Below, piece after piece: positions 8,715 through 17,481 of a stretch of DNA of 60,382 bases; the stretch's first letter is position 1, and each line of letters starts with the position of its first letter. The translations under genes and the position numbers were made by a program. A model generated the notes under the pieces. The model saw nothing but the letters and a program-made list of their open reading frames with translations, had not been told where the DNA came from and did not search any database. Source of the stretch: Leptospira biflexa (GTDB lineage Bacteria > Spirochaetota > Leptospiria > Turneriellales > DYLW01); the NCBI GenBank assembly GCA_020720785.1, contig DYOA01000013.1:1-60382 (forward strand). Reading direction: 5' to 3'.

Positions 8715-8749
8715 AAGTGACTGTCACCATATTAAAAGTGTCTGTCACC
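8715..8749. repeat. REP-like repeat pair (copy 3)
   Basis: AAGTGACTGTCACC (8715-8728) and AAGTGTCTGTCACC (8736-8749), here in direct rather than inverted orientation. They lie between the methyltransferase stop and the terminator of the convergent outer-membrane gene. Confidence 0.72.
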
Positions 8750-8756
8750 CATGCCC

Positions 8757-8782
8757 AAAAAAAGCCCCATAAATCGGGGCTT
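8757..8782 (-). terminator. Rho-independent terminator of the barrel protein gene
   Basis: On the minus strand, AAGCCCC - 7-base loop - GGGGCTT is followed by a run of Ts (plus-strand As 8757-8763). It lies 27 bases beyond the stop of the gene at 8809. Confidence 0.85.
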
Positions 8783-8808
8783 CTCTCTTCTCCGGCCCTG
8801 GGGGGATT

Positions 8809-10434
8809 TCAGTTCTTCTTTTTTGCTTCGTCCGCTTTGTTGGTTTCTTCGATCATTTTTACACGGGAGGATTTATCTTCGGTGGCGGTGCCTTCTTCTC
8901 CCGCTTTTACGGCTCCAAAGAGGTAGTATGCGGTGAGGCTCACGCCTTTGAATCCTGTTTCATCGTCCTTGTTGAAGAGCAGGTTGATGCGGAAATTCTT
9001 ATCCGGCTTATACTGGAATCCCAGGCCATAGTCTTCCAGAGAGGACACAAGGGTGGAGGGAGTTTCGCTGGTGGTATTGGTGTTGGTTGCTCCGCTTCCG
9101 GAAACCGGTTCTGTTTTTTCAATTCTCCGGTCGTGGATGGAGTACTTCAGTTTGGGGTATGTACCGGCGAATAAATCCAGTTGGGGATGGACGGCAATCT
9201 GGAATACCAGCGGTAGACCGGCGGCCACGGCATAGTTCTGGAATTTGATGGTGGATTTATTTCCGGTATCCGGTGTGCGCACCCATTCTGTATGGTTCAC
9301 AATAGCTCCCAGTTCCGGGGTCACATAGAAGAATCCGCTTTTGCCCACTTTAAAGGCCTGGGTGGAGAAGATGTAGAGATTCCCGTCTTCCACTCCGGTG
9401 TAGGTGTTTTTGGTGACTTCCTTACTTCCTACGGGAGTAACAACTACACAGCCACTTCCTTGGTCCTCTGAACAGTTCCGCTGAAAAAGTTGATCATATG
9501 AATAATCCGTGGTTCCCAATGGAATTTTGGCCCCGCCATACCAGCCCACATTATCCCCGCTGCCATACTGCATCCAGCCAATGGTCTGGGCATTCAGATA
9601 CATCACTCCGGAGGGTTTATCGCCCACAGCCTGCGGGGATTTGAGGGCATTGCCATCCGCATCGGTGGGGTAGGATATTTCGCTACCTCCCAGACTGGCC
9701 GGTAAAATCATAGGAATTGGGGCGTATTTCCCGGCATTGTTAATAATCCGATGGGACCCACCGTGTATTTTTACTGTCATTTCATTTTCGCCGCCTTCCA
9801 CCAGATAGGCCAGACCCATGGAAGCCACCAGCCGGCCAAACTGCCCGCCGGCGTTGATTCCAATCTGGGTGATATCATCCGGGTTGTGGTAGTCATACTC
9901 AAAGCTGGATATTTGCCCATCGCCCGCATTGGGGTTGGTATAGGAAAAATGGTTATATTTCAGATTACTGGCTTCGTCCGGAGCCATACGGTTCATCTGG
10001 GTAAAAATCCCCACGCCCAAGCTTTCGCCCACCAGAACGCCCACGGAGGCCCGCAGGTGCATGTCTTCAATGATCTGTTTTTTGGTTTCCGATGTGGTAT
10101 TGGAATTTTCTTTCTGGGTGGGATTGTTTTTATAGGATACCGCAGTGTAAATGGGCAGACCCAGAGTGAACCTTCCTCCCAGAAGGATGGTATTTTTCTC
10201 TCCGGTAAAATTGGTGTAACCGGCCTCCAGGGAGTCATTTTTTGCCTGGGAATAATACGCAGGGGCAATGAGGTAATCCCAGTTGTCAAAGGTGATATCA
10301 TAGCTCACCCCGGCCTGGTTGGGAATGGACTTCTCAAAAATGGAAATATAGGACCAGAGGAAATTTCCGCTTCCTGCGAATACAGCCAGTGCGATCACCC
10401 ATTGGCCGGATTTTTTTACAATATTTTGCAGCAT
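8809..10434 (-). CDS. Predicted outer-membrane beta-barrel protein
   Basis: 541 residues, not recognised as a named family. A hydrophobic N-terminus (VIALAVFAGSGNFLW) acts as a likely signal. Long alternating hydrophobic/aromatic stretches follow (for example TILLGGRFTLGLPIYTAVSY and FRINLLFNKD), typical of a porin-like barrel, with loops rich in Asn, Gly and Thr. After the last strand (GVSLTAYYLFGAV) comes a charged tail of about 30 residues rich in Lys and Glu, unusual for a barrel that should end in an aromatic residue. GGGAGAG precedes the ATG. It is probably transcribed alone, given the terminator at 8757 and the 78-base upstream gap. Confidence 0.6.
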   Translation of the reverse strand: MLQNIVKKSGQWVIALAVFAGSGNFLWSYISIFEKSIPNQAGVSYDITFDNWDYLIAPAYYSQAKNDSLEAGYTNFTGEKNTILLGGRFTLGLPIYTAVSYKNNPTQKENSNTTSETKKQIIEDMHLRASVGVLVGESLGVGIFTQMNRMAPDEASNLKYNHFSYTNPNAGDGQISSFEYDYHNPDDITQIGINAGGQFGRLVASMGLAYLVEGGENEMTVKIHGGSHRIINNAGKYAPIPMILPASLGGSEISYPTDADGNALKSPQAVGDKPSGVMYLNAQTIGWMQYGSGDNVGWYGGAKIPLGTTDYSYDQLFQRNCSEDQGSGCVVVTPVGSKEVTKNTYTGVEDGNLYIFSTQAFKVGKSGFFYVTPELGAIVNHTEWVRTPDTGNKSTIKFQNYAVAAGLPLVFQIAVHPQLDLFAGTYPKLKYSIHDRRIEKTEPVSGSGATNTNTTSETPSTLVSSLEDYGLGFQYKPDKNFRINLLFNKDDETGFKGVSLTAYYLFGAVKAGEEGTATEDKSSRVKMIEETNKADEAKKKN

Positions 10435-10460
10435 AATACTCTCCCGTTTATTGGTTTGTT

Positions 10461-10492
10461 GTTGTCTTTCGTGTTGGTGTCACCAAGACAAC
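10461..10492. promoter_or_regulatory. Nested inverted repeat upstream of the barrel gene
   Basis: Outer arms GTTGTCTT (10461-10468) and AAGACAAC (10485-10492), with an overlapping exact palindrome TTGGTGTCACCAA (10474-10486). It lies 26-58 bases upstream of the ATG at 10434, suited to an operator or a leader hairpin. No T-run supports a terminator. Confidence 0.35.
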
Positions 10493-10512
10493 CATTTTTC
10501 TTGGCTCAATAT

Positions 10513-11760
10513 TTAGAATATTTCCAGAAGTGTGATCTCCGGAGGACAGCACAGACGCACGGGCATCCAGTGTCCGGTTCCTGCGTTCACATAAAGATGG
10601 CTTTCTACCGGCGTCCCGCTCCCCAGGACATAATGCCCCCGGATGAAAGGCTGGATATTTTTTTCCAGGAATTTGAGGAAAAACGGGAAACAGATCTGGC
10701 TGCCGTGGGTGTGCCCGGCCAGGGACAGATCCATCCTCTTGTTATTTTTGGATATCCGGGAGAAAAAAATGGGCAGGTCTTTGGGATCATGCAGCAGAAA
10801 CAGCAATGGATTTTTGTTATCCGTTTTCCCAAAGGCCGATGTATAGTACTGCTGGATCAATGCCTCCCGTTTCTGTGCATCCCGGAAATGGGGAAAGGGG
10901 TAGTCCGTGCCCACAATCTGCCAGATAAACCCGTTTTTATCCGTAAACCGCCGGGATTCATTGTCCAGAAGCACAATCCCCAGTTTCCGGTATTCTTCCG
11001 CCAATGGCCGGGCAGAATCAATATGGTCATGGTTACCGATGATGGCATACGTGGGGATTTTCTTCAGAGAGCGGTAAAATTCGGAGAAAACGGGAATAAA
11101 CTCATTATTATTGTCAATGATATCTCCCGTTAGAACCAGGATGTCCGCCTCCGTGGAGTTCACCAGGGCGGCAATTTTTGCCATTTCTCTGCGGTGGATA
11201 ATACTGCCGATGTGCGTATCCGAAATCTGGAGAATCCGGAGTTTCTGCTTTTCCATCTTGCCCACCTTAGGAAGATCCAGAGAAATCTTCCTCACTTCCG
11301 GACTGCGGTTGGAGCTATGGATGACTGTCACCAAAATAAGGAAGAAAGCAAGGTATCCATAAACCAATGTCTTGCGGAGGGGAAATCCAAAGGCAGGATG
11401 GGAAAAAATCGCCCTCAGGAACCGCAGGCTTCCCGCAATAACCAGAAAAATCAGGATAAACGGAAAAAAGAAAAGCATGGAATAATTCCAGGAAATCCAC
11501 ACAGAATAGGGATAAAATGCCCAACCGTCAAAACCCATCGGCAGACTTTTTCCATGGAAGCCCATAATGACCAGAAAAACCGTGTTCCCGGCAAATAGAG
11601 CACTCACTGTTCCGTAGAGCACTTTCCAGAGTATCAACGCGGGTTTCCGGATTTGCGGGTTATTATTTTTTTCCTTATATAAAACCCGTATGGATATCCA
11701 CAGAAAGTAGCTGAAGATAAGGATATACAGGAAGAGGAACAAAAATACAAATTTTACCAT
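10513..11760 (-). CDS. Membrane-anchored metallophosphoesterase
   Basis: 415 residues. Four hydrophobic helices occupy about 1-150 (starting VKFVFLFLFLYILIFSYFLW). A calcineurin-like phosphoesterase domain follows, with the ordered metal motifs SDTHIGS, GDIIDNN, GNHDH and AGHTHGSQ. The architecture matches YkuE/YaeI-like enzymes, some of which act on lipid-linked phosphates, but the substrate is unknown here. The catalytic domain's side of the membrane cannot be fixed. It lies in the same direction as the barrel gene downstream and 46 bases after the MsrB-MsrA gene. Confidence 0.85.
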   Translation of the reverse strand: MVKFVFLFLFLYILIFSYFLWISIRVLYKEKNNNPQIRKPALILWKVLYGTVSALFAGNTVFLVIMGFHGKSLPMGFDGWAFYPYSVWISWNYSMLFFFPFILIFLVIAGSLRFLRAIFSHPAFGFPLRKTLVYGYLAFFLILVTVIHSSNRSPEVRKISLDLPKVGKMEKQKLRILQISDTHIGSIIHRREMAKIAALVNSTEADILVLTGDIIDNNNEFIPVFSEFYRSLKKIPTYAIIGNHDHIDSARPLAEEYRKLGIVLLDNESRRFTDKNGFIWQIVGTDYPFPHFRDAQKREALIQQYYTSAFGKTDNKNPLLFLLHDPKDLPIFFSRISKNNKRMDLSLAGHTHGSQICFPFFLKFLEKNIQPFIRGHYVLGSGTPVESHLYVNAGTGHWMPVRLCCPPEITLLEIF

Positions 11761-11806
11761 AAGCCAGAATTAATAACCCACGGAACCTGCAAAGTCCTTT
11801 GTCGGG

Positions 11807-12991
11807 TTACCAGGAATCCCGCATGGTATGGCAGGCTCTGCTTGCATTCTTTTCGTAGTAGTCCTGGTGGTAGTCTTCCGCAGCGTAAAAAGTTTTTGCC
11901 TCCGCAATCTGCGTGACGGCTTTTTTCCCCAGAGATTTTGCATAGGAAGAGGTCTGGTTAAAATCTGCCTTCACTTTTTCTGCGGTATTTTTCTGTTCCT
12001 CACTGTGGTAAAACACCACGGAGCGGTATTGGGTTCCCACATCCGGCCCCTGTCTGTCCTGGGTTGTGGGATCATGCAGGCGGAAAAAAACCCGCACCAG
12101 TTCTTTATAAGAGATAGCATTCGGATCATAGACCACCTGCACCACTTCCGCATGGCCGGTGTTGCCTCTGGCCACATCATAGTATCCGGGATTTTTGAGG
12201 ATCCCCCCCATATAGCCAGATTCCACATCCTTCACGCCCGGAGTTTTCTTGAGAATGGTTTCCACTCCCCAGAAACATCCCGCCCCAAAGGTGGCCACCC
12301 GGAACTCCTGGTTTTTCTTCAGGATTTCCTGGAAGCCTGTAAAGATGGTCATATCCAGAGTTTCCTCCGTATTGGATGGTTTCGCCGGCCTCGCATGAAA
12401 AAGGGAAAGAAGATGTCCATAGCCCTCCTCTTCCATATTTTCTATGGGGATAAAACGCAGAGAAGCGGAGTTGATGCAGTACCGCAGGCCGGTTTGGTCC
12501 CGGGGGCCATCCTCAAAAATATGGCCCAGGTGAGAATCTCCCCGTCGGCTCCGCACTTCCACCCGGCTCATTCCGTGGGAAATATCCCGGTTATAAACAA
12601 CATTCTTTTCATTAATGGGACGGGTAAAGGACGGCCAGCCTGTACCGGAATCAAATTTATGTAAAGAGGAAAAAAGTGGCTCTCCGGATACCACATCCAC
12701 ATATATTCCTTCTTTATGGTTGTCATAATACTCATTGTTAAAGGGTGGCTCTGTTCCGTTTTCCCGCACCACAGATATCTGAAGCGGGGTGAGTTTCTTA
12801 TTCTTCTCGCGATGTTCTGCGGATAAGTGGTCCCCTTTTTCATTTTCTACCATAGGTTTCATTGCATTGACTCCTTTATTTTCACGTACTTTTTTGTCTG
12901 TGCAGGAAAAAACCACAATTACTAAACTAATCAGGATTTTTCTATAATTCATTCTGGATAGAGAATAATAATCATTCCTGATATTGACCAT
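11807..12991 (-). CDS. msrBA: Lipoprotein methionine sulfoxide reductase, MsrB-MsrA fusion
   Basis: 394 residues. The hydrophobic segment [11 protein letters not shown] ends in Cys30, a spirochete-type lipobox, so the enzyme should be lipid-anchored outside the cytoplasm. The MsrB domain (about 60-195) has the catalytic [11 protein letters not shown] (Cys172). The first zinc CxxC is replaced by VDVVSG, as in zinc-free PilB-type MsrB. The MsrA domain (about 225-390) has GAGCFWG (Cys239). The pair repairs both R- and S-methionine sulfoxide in envelope proteins. The start at 12991 has a weak GGA site. An ATG at 12952 would also keep the lipobox. No thioredoxin-like electron donor is fused or adjacent. 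Confidence 0.92.
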   Translation of the reverse strand: MVNIRNDYYSLSRMNYRKILISLVIVVFSCTDKKVRENKGVNAMKPMVENEKGDHLSAEHREKNKKLTPLQISVVRENGTEPPFNNEYYDNHKEGIYVDVVSGEPLFSSLHKFDSGTGWPSFTRPINEKNVVYNRDISHGMSRVEVRSRRGDSHLGHIFEDGPRDQTGLRYCINSASLRFIPIENMEEEGYGHLLSLFHARPAKPSNTEETLDMTIFTGFQEILKKNQEFRVATFGAGCFWGVETILKKTPGVKDVESGYMGGILKNPGYYDVARGNTGHAEVVQVVYDPNAISYKELVRVFFRLHDPTTQDRQGPDVGTQYRSVVFYHSEEQKNTAEKVKADFNQTSSYAKSLGKKAVTQIAEAKTFYAAEDYHQDYYEKNASRACHTMRDSW

Positions 12992-13037
12992 TTATTTCCA
13001 TAAATTCCTTAAAAAATCCTTTACTGGTTCTGCATGA

Positions 13038-14201
13038 ATGGGGTTTTTGAGCATGACGGAAACTGGAGTTCTGATATCGATTATTTTCACCATTTTTTAT
13101 GCCGCCAGTCGGGAAAAGCTGCAATTTCTGTTCCGGTATACTCCCACGGTGGTTTATGCCTATGTGATCCCCATGGCCTTTTCCTATTCCGGAATTTTGC
13201 CTGTATCATCCATCGCTTATGATACCATACAGAATTATCTTCTTCCCGCTGCCATTATTTTCCTGCTTTCCTCGTCGGATCCATCGGCACTGAAAAAATT
13301 GGGTTTATACCCCGTTATTGGGATGTTTGTGGGAACTCTGGCTGTTCTGGCTGGAGGTTTGGTATCCTTCTATCTGTTTTCCGCATATCTGGAGAAAGAT
13401 GTATGGAAAGGATTTGCAGCCCTTTCCGCAAGCTGGATTGGCGGCAGTACCAGCATGCTGGCCGCAGGAAAATCCTTCCAGACACCCTCCAGTATGATGG
13501 GCATGATGGTTCTGGTGGATACCGTTGTGAGCTACAGTTGGATGGCTTTTCTGATATTCTTACGTCCTTTTTCCGGTACAATAGACCAATGGAATCATGC
13601 CCGTCCAATGGATATTTCCCTGGACGGCACGCCGGTAACCCCCACGCCAGAATCCCAGACTTCCATTTTTTCCCATACCCATTCTTTGGCGTTTGCCATC
13701 CTAATCATGACCCTGGGCAGTGAATTGCTGCTGCGTCTGGGAAAAGTCCATCCCGGACAGGGAAAAATCATCTCCGCGTTTGGATGGACCGTTCTGTACG
13801 CTACCCTGGCCGGATTTCTGGTGTCCTTTCTGCCCCATTTTAAAAGGAACCAAGAGGATTACCAGAACCTGGGAAATTTTTTGCTGTATCTGGTTCTGGC
13901 GGCTCTGGGGGCATCCTCCGATTTCTCCTCCATCCGGAATGCCCATCTCTATTTGGCTGCCGGGGTGGTTTGGATACTCCTGCACGGGTTTTTCCTCTTT
14001 GTCATTGCGGGAAAATTCCTGAAACTGCCCTTCCCGCTTCTGGCCATTTCTTCCCAGTGCAACATCGGGGGAATTATCAGCGGACCCATTCTGGCATCGG
14101 TATACCATCCATCCCTGGTTCCCGTGGGTCTGGTCCTGGCCATTCTGGGTAATCTCTATGCCCTGACCTTCGCGTTTCTTTTTGCCTGGATGATCGCATA
14201 G
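13038..14201 (+). CDS. DUF819 family integral membrane protein
   Basis: 387 residues with roughly ten hydrophobic helices and conserved-looking DUF819 segments: PAAIIFLLSSSDPSALKKLG, SASWIGGSTSM near 130, a central hydrophilic loop, and SSQCNIGGIISGPILAS near 340. The family (for example YjcL) is thought to be transporter-like, but its substrate is not established. No ribosome site is evident. ATG 13038 and ATG 13053 are both possible starts. It is divergent from msrBA and ends three bases before the convergent barrel gene. Confidence 0.82.
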   Translation: MGFLSMTETGVLISIIFTIFYAASREKLQFLFRYTPTVVYAYVIPMAFSYSGILPVSSIAYDTIQNYLLPAAIIFLLSSSDPSALKKLGLYPVIGMFVGTLAVLAGGLVSFYLFSAYLEKDVWKGFAALSASWIGGSTSMLAAGKSFQTPSSMMGMMVLVDTVVSYSWMAFLIFLRPFSGTIDQWNHARPMDISLDGTPVTPTPESQTSIFSHTHSLAFAILIMTLGSELLLRLGKVHPGQGKIISAFGWTVLYATLAGFLVSFLPHFKRNQEDYQNLGNFLLYLVLAALGASSDFSSIRNAHLYLAAGVVWILLHGFFLFVIAGKFLKLPFPLLAISSQCNIGGIISGPILASVYHPSLVPVGLVLAILGNLYALTFAFLFAWMIA

Positions 14202-14204
14202 AAA

Positions 14205-15605
14205 TCAAAACGCACGGGAATAGGATGCCATGACGGTCCCGTTGGGGTTTCCTTCCGGGGCAAAAACCAGAACAGTGTACAGGTAAAACCGGGAAAAATT
14301 CCACCGGGTATAGATTCCGGATTGCCCGCTCACCCCATACATCCGGTGGTATCGCTCTAGAGTGTCCTCGTTGTAATCCGTTTCCGGTACAAAGGGCATC
14401 TCCTCTCCATCTTCATTGGGCAGATAAAAACCACCCAGACGGATTTCCTTACCCAGATCCAGCCCACCGGAAAGCATGGCAGATTGGCCATGGACACGAA
14501 ACAATCCCCCGATATAAGGAGACACCGCTTTCCGCCAGTCCGGTGAAGAGACCAGGGAATCCGGACTTCTTTTCTGGAGGAATCCACCGGCAAAAAGGGA
14601 GCCATCCTCCTCTTTCTGGAAAATTCCACTCACCCAGGAATGCGACATCCGGATAAGGGAAAAATCCTTTCCTTCCCCCTTTTCCCGCAAATGCCGGTAA
14701 TAGACAAAAACATCCGTTTCCGGAGACCGGGCGGAAAAAATTCCCCAGCCACCCTCCTCCGCCTGATAAACTCCATGGGAGAAGGGATTCTCCCTTTTTT
14801 TCCTGAATCCCACTCCCCGTGCATACAACGATCTGCGGTCATTTCCGGAAAAGAGGGAAAAATCGGCCAGGAAACTGGAACTTCCATCCGCTACTCCCAG
14901 CAGACCGATGGAGGTATCCTCTCCCCGGTAGTCATAGTCCAAGGCCAAAACCGGCAGTGGCACCGCATAGTTTGTTTTCTCTCCGGTCTCCGTATCCTCA
15001 AAATGAGAAATCACACCGGGCTGGACAGACAAACCTCTTGCCAGAGGAAGCATCCATGCCGTCTGGAGTATTCCCAGGGTAGCGGCGGGATTTGGGGTGC
15101 CATTTGCTTCCGATGAGGAAATATCCTTGTAGTAATTCTTCACAAGAATTCGGGATTTTGCCCCGGCGGAATCCCCATAATTCTGAAAGGGGGAAACCTG
15201 AAATCCCCACCCGATGGGAGATTCGGCGGGATGGGCATAGGAACCGGGTGAATAGCTTCCGCTGGAAAGATAAAAACCCGCCATTTCATTATCCTGAAGA
15301 TAATTGCCTGCGTCCAGCCGGAAATAATCCCCGGGATAGCGGAACCAGCCATAGACATGGTGGAGGGTTTTCTGCTCATCGGAATACGTTTCCGGGTTAT
15401 AGGTTTCCTCTATCCGCCAGTTATATCCCGCAAGATATTCTTCGCTCCGGAGGAAAAATCCCGCTTCCGTGTGCTCGCCCGCTACGGCATATCCGGTTGC
15501 CAGGGCACCTATGTCATACCCCGTTATTGTTTCTGAAGAGAGAATCATCCCGCCATACAGAACCACAAGCCTGAGGGCAATGAAAATGGACGAGAATTTT
15601 TTCAT
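14205..15605 (-). CDS. Secreted beta-barrel-like protein, third gene of envelope operon
   Basis: 466 residues of unknown family. The N-terminus MKKFSSIFIALRLVVLYGGM is a signal peptide. The body is rich in Gly, Tyr, Ser and alternating strands, and the protein ends in VMASYSRAF, a terminal Phe as required for Bam-inserted outer-membrane barrels. Its ATG overlaps the stop of the preceding gene by four bases. No specific transport or adhesion motif is seen. Confidence 0.6.
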   Translation of the reverse strand: MKKFSSIFIALRLVVLYGGMILSSETITGYDIGALATGYAVAGEHTEAGFFLRSEEYLAGYNWRIEETYNPETYSDEQKTLHHVYGWFRYPGDYFRLDAGNYLQDNEMAGFYLSSGSYSPGSYAHPAESPIGWGFQVSPFQNYGDSAGAKSRILVKNYYKDISSSEANGTPNPAATLGILQTAWMLPLARGLSVQPGVISHFEDTETGEKTNYAVPLPVLALDYDYRGEDTSIGLLGVADGSSSFLADFSLFSGNDRRSLYARGVGFRKKRENPFSHGVYQAEEGGWGIFSARSPETDVFVYYRHLREKGEGKDFSLIRMSHSWVSGIFQKEEDGSLFAGGFLQKRSPDSLVSSPDWRKAVSPYIGGLFRVHGQSAMLSGGLDLGKEIRLGGFYLPNEDGEEMPFVPETDYNEDTLERYHRMYGVSGQSGIYTRWNFSRFYLYTVLVFAPEGNPNGTVMASYSRAF

Positions 15606-16603
15606 AATTTCCTCCGGCAGTGGTATCCTTTCTGCCCCAGAATTTCCCGGCTACGGATATCCATCCCACACACCTCCCCGGATTTCTGGAAACGCAGGGA
15701 GGCGGCCGGCGTGAGTCCCCATCGTACCAGTACCGCAAAGGACGGAATTTTTTTGGGGATGGGGTTTTTGGATTTCAAATGCTCCGGCTTTTTATGCCTC
15801 TTTTCCTTTTTTTGTGTTTTCTCTTTCTGTATTTCCTCCGTGGTCTGCTCCGGCACGGGGTCAAATCCCCAGAAAGATCCATTGCTGTTTTGCCCATCAC
15901 CATAACTCCGGATTTTTTTCCCCCACTGGTATTGGATTCCCGCATAAAGCGTCCGGGAGGGAGACTCCGTTGAAGGAAAACTCATTTCCAGAGAAAATTC
16001 ATAGGCGGAATGGAAATGAAAAACCACCCCCGTGGATATTTTATGGAGGGGATTCTGGTATCCGGCGGAAAGATGGTAACCGGGAAATAGCTCCAGATTT
16101 ATTTTAACCGTGGAAACCATTTCTTCATCCGTTTCTTTCAGAAAATCCAGAGAAAAACGCAGGGGGATATAATAATAATTAGAATGGGATATCTGAAAAT
16201 TCTGCCGGCTTGGGGAGCCCATAAAAAAGGCGTTTATGGCTTCCTGCTCCCAATAGAATCCACCAGCCGGCTCCGTATGTCCCATTTCCACCTCCAGCTC
16301 CGGAAGTCTTGTGGAGGAGAAAAAACCCCCTCCCAGAAGCGAAAATTCCTGGCTTAATTTCCATCCCGCGGAAAACAGAAAAACATTCCTGCTATACAGA
16401 TCTTCCACCCGGTAGGAATCCCAATTTGCGTAGACGGCGGTTTTATCCGTATCCAGAAAGAATCCCGCATTGGTTACCTCCGGCTCCACCGGAATATCCG
16501 GTGCCCGGGTGGAAAGCCAGAGGGCAGTCCGGGCATGGACAACCCCAGCAAAAACCATATATGCGATAATCAGAATACCGGTGGTTTTCATATTACTGTG
16601 CAT
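15602..16603 (-). CDS. Secreted protein with barrel-like body and possible C-terminal helix-hairpin-helix
   Basis: 333 residues. The signal peptide is near ILIIAYMVFAGVVHA. Residues about 30-235 have alternating aromatic strands, suggesting a small barrel or beta-rich domain. A Lys/Glu-rich linker (about 245-285) follows. The last ~45 residues contain LVRWGLTPAASLRF...GEV...ILGQKGY, a spacing like ComEA-type helix-hairpin-helix DNA-binding motifs. That match is by eye and weak. The start may be the ATG four codons in. It overlaps its neighbours by 11 and 4 bases, so it is co-translated with them. Confidence 0.55.
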   Translation of the reverse strand: MHSNMKTTGILIIAYMVFAGVVHARTALWLSTRAPDIPVEPEVTNAGFFLDTDKTAVYANWDSYRVEDLYSRNVFLFSAGWKLSQEFSLLGGGFFSSTRLPELEVEMGHTEPAGGFYWEQEAINAFFMGSPSRQNFQISHSNYYYIPLRFSLDFLKETDEEMVSTVKINLELFPGYHLSAGYQNPLHKISTGVVFHFHSAYEFSLEMSFPSTESPSRTLYAGIQYQWGKKIRSYGDGQNSNGSFWGFDPVPEQTTEEIQKEKTQKKEKRHKKPEHLKSKNPIPKKIPSFAVLVRWGLTPAASLRFQKSGEVCGMDIRSREILGQKGYHCRRKL

Positions 16604-17237
16604 AGAACAAATAGACCCGGTTTTCTGAATATACCAGGTAAATTCCGGGGGGAAGATTTTCCCATCCTGGAAATGCTATCTGTTTCCCTTGTATTGTATG
16701 CAGGGAAAAACTACGGGAATAAAATGGAGCTTCCATAATATTTTCCCTCCGGAATGACCGTTTTTCTTCCCGTTTGGATTTGCCGGAAACATCCAGCCCG
16801 GAAGCATTATCCCAGAAATAATATTCTTTCCTCAGAGGAGAGAAATACACCCTATGCAGACGCAGAATGCCCATGCGTTCCCGGTGCCCGGGGGAGTCCA
16901 CGCAGGAGCCATGCCACAGACCCGCTTTCTGGGCTTCCTTGTTTTTTTCCGGATTTCCCTCTCCCCAGCATAGATACGCCAATGGAGCATTTTCCGGAGA
17001 GCGGATCATGAGATAATCCCCGTTAAATTGTGCAACCACGGGAAAAGAAAGATCATTGGCCAGAACCCGGGAGAAAGTTCCTCCGGATGTCTCCACCAGA
17101 ATGGTATCCCCCGGATGCAAACCCACCCCCCTATCCAGAGTGGATGTTCCATTGGGGAAATCCATCTGCATCACGGCGGGATAAATTTCGGCAAGGCATA
17201 GAATATTCCATGCCCATAAATAAATTATTATTTTCAT
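16593..17237 (-). CDS. Secreted protein of unknown function, first gene of envelope operon
   Basis: 214 residues. A short hydrophobic N-terminus (IIIYLWAWNILCLA) gives a signal or anchor. The body contains GDTILVETSGG, then NGDYLMIRSPENAPLAYLCWG and a later SPGHRERMG. The order resembles the end of lamin-tail-like domains, but too faintly to assign. It ends in a basic region and LPPGIYLVYSENRVYLFYAQ. An AGGTG ribosome site precedes the ATG. It leads a tight three-gene minus-strand operon whose other two members look outer-membrane. Confidence 0.5.
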   Translation of the reverse strand: MKIIIYLWAWNILCLAEIYPAVMQMDFPNGTSTLDRGVGLHPGDTILVETSGGTFSRVLANDLSFPVVAQFNGDYLMIRSPENAPLAYLCWGEGNPEKNKEAQKAGLWHGSCVDSPGHRERMGILRLHRVYFSPLRKEYYFWDNASGLDVSGKSKREEKRSFRRENIMEAPFYSRSFSLHTIQGKQIAFPGWENLPPGIYLVYSENRVYLFYAQ

Positions 17238-17481
17238 ATTTTCACCTTTCCTATACTATGAAAAAAATATTTCACGTTTTCGCTGTTTGTATGATTAATA
17301 ATGATAAAATGAAGTATTCCTGCAAAAAAAAAGAAAATTAGCAAAAAAATGTGAAAAAAGCGGGTAAAAATAAAAAATCTCTTGATCTCCCCCCAAAAAA
17401 TTAGTTACAGTCACTGCGTTCACGGAAAAAATTAAAAATCGTGAAAAAAACCAATAAGGATACGTACAAAGGATATAAATT

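Noticed and set aside
9751..11133. Long plus-strand frame of 460 codons
   Set aside because: It runs antisense to the barrel gene and the phosphoesterase, both of which have clear motifs or signals. Its protein is rich in His, Gly and Phe, as expected of a shadow frame.
11332..11342. TGACTGTCACC in the phosphoesterase gene as a REP copy
   Set aside because: It is a partial match encoding Val-Thr-Val, as chance codon use would give. A similar string also occurs in gltD.
17404..17415. GTTACAGTCACT as a REP copy
   Set aside because: It has a mismatch in the core and no partner unit near it.
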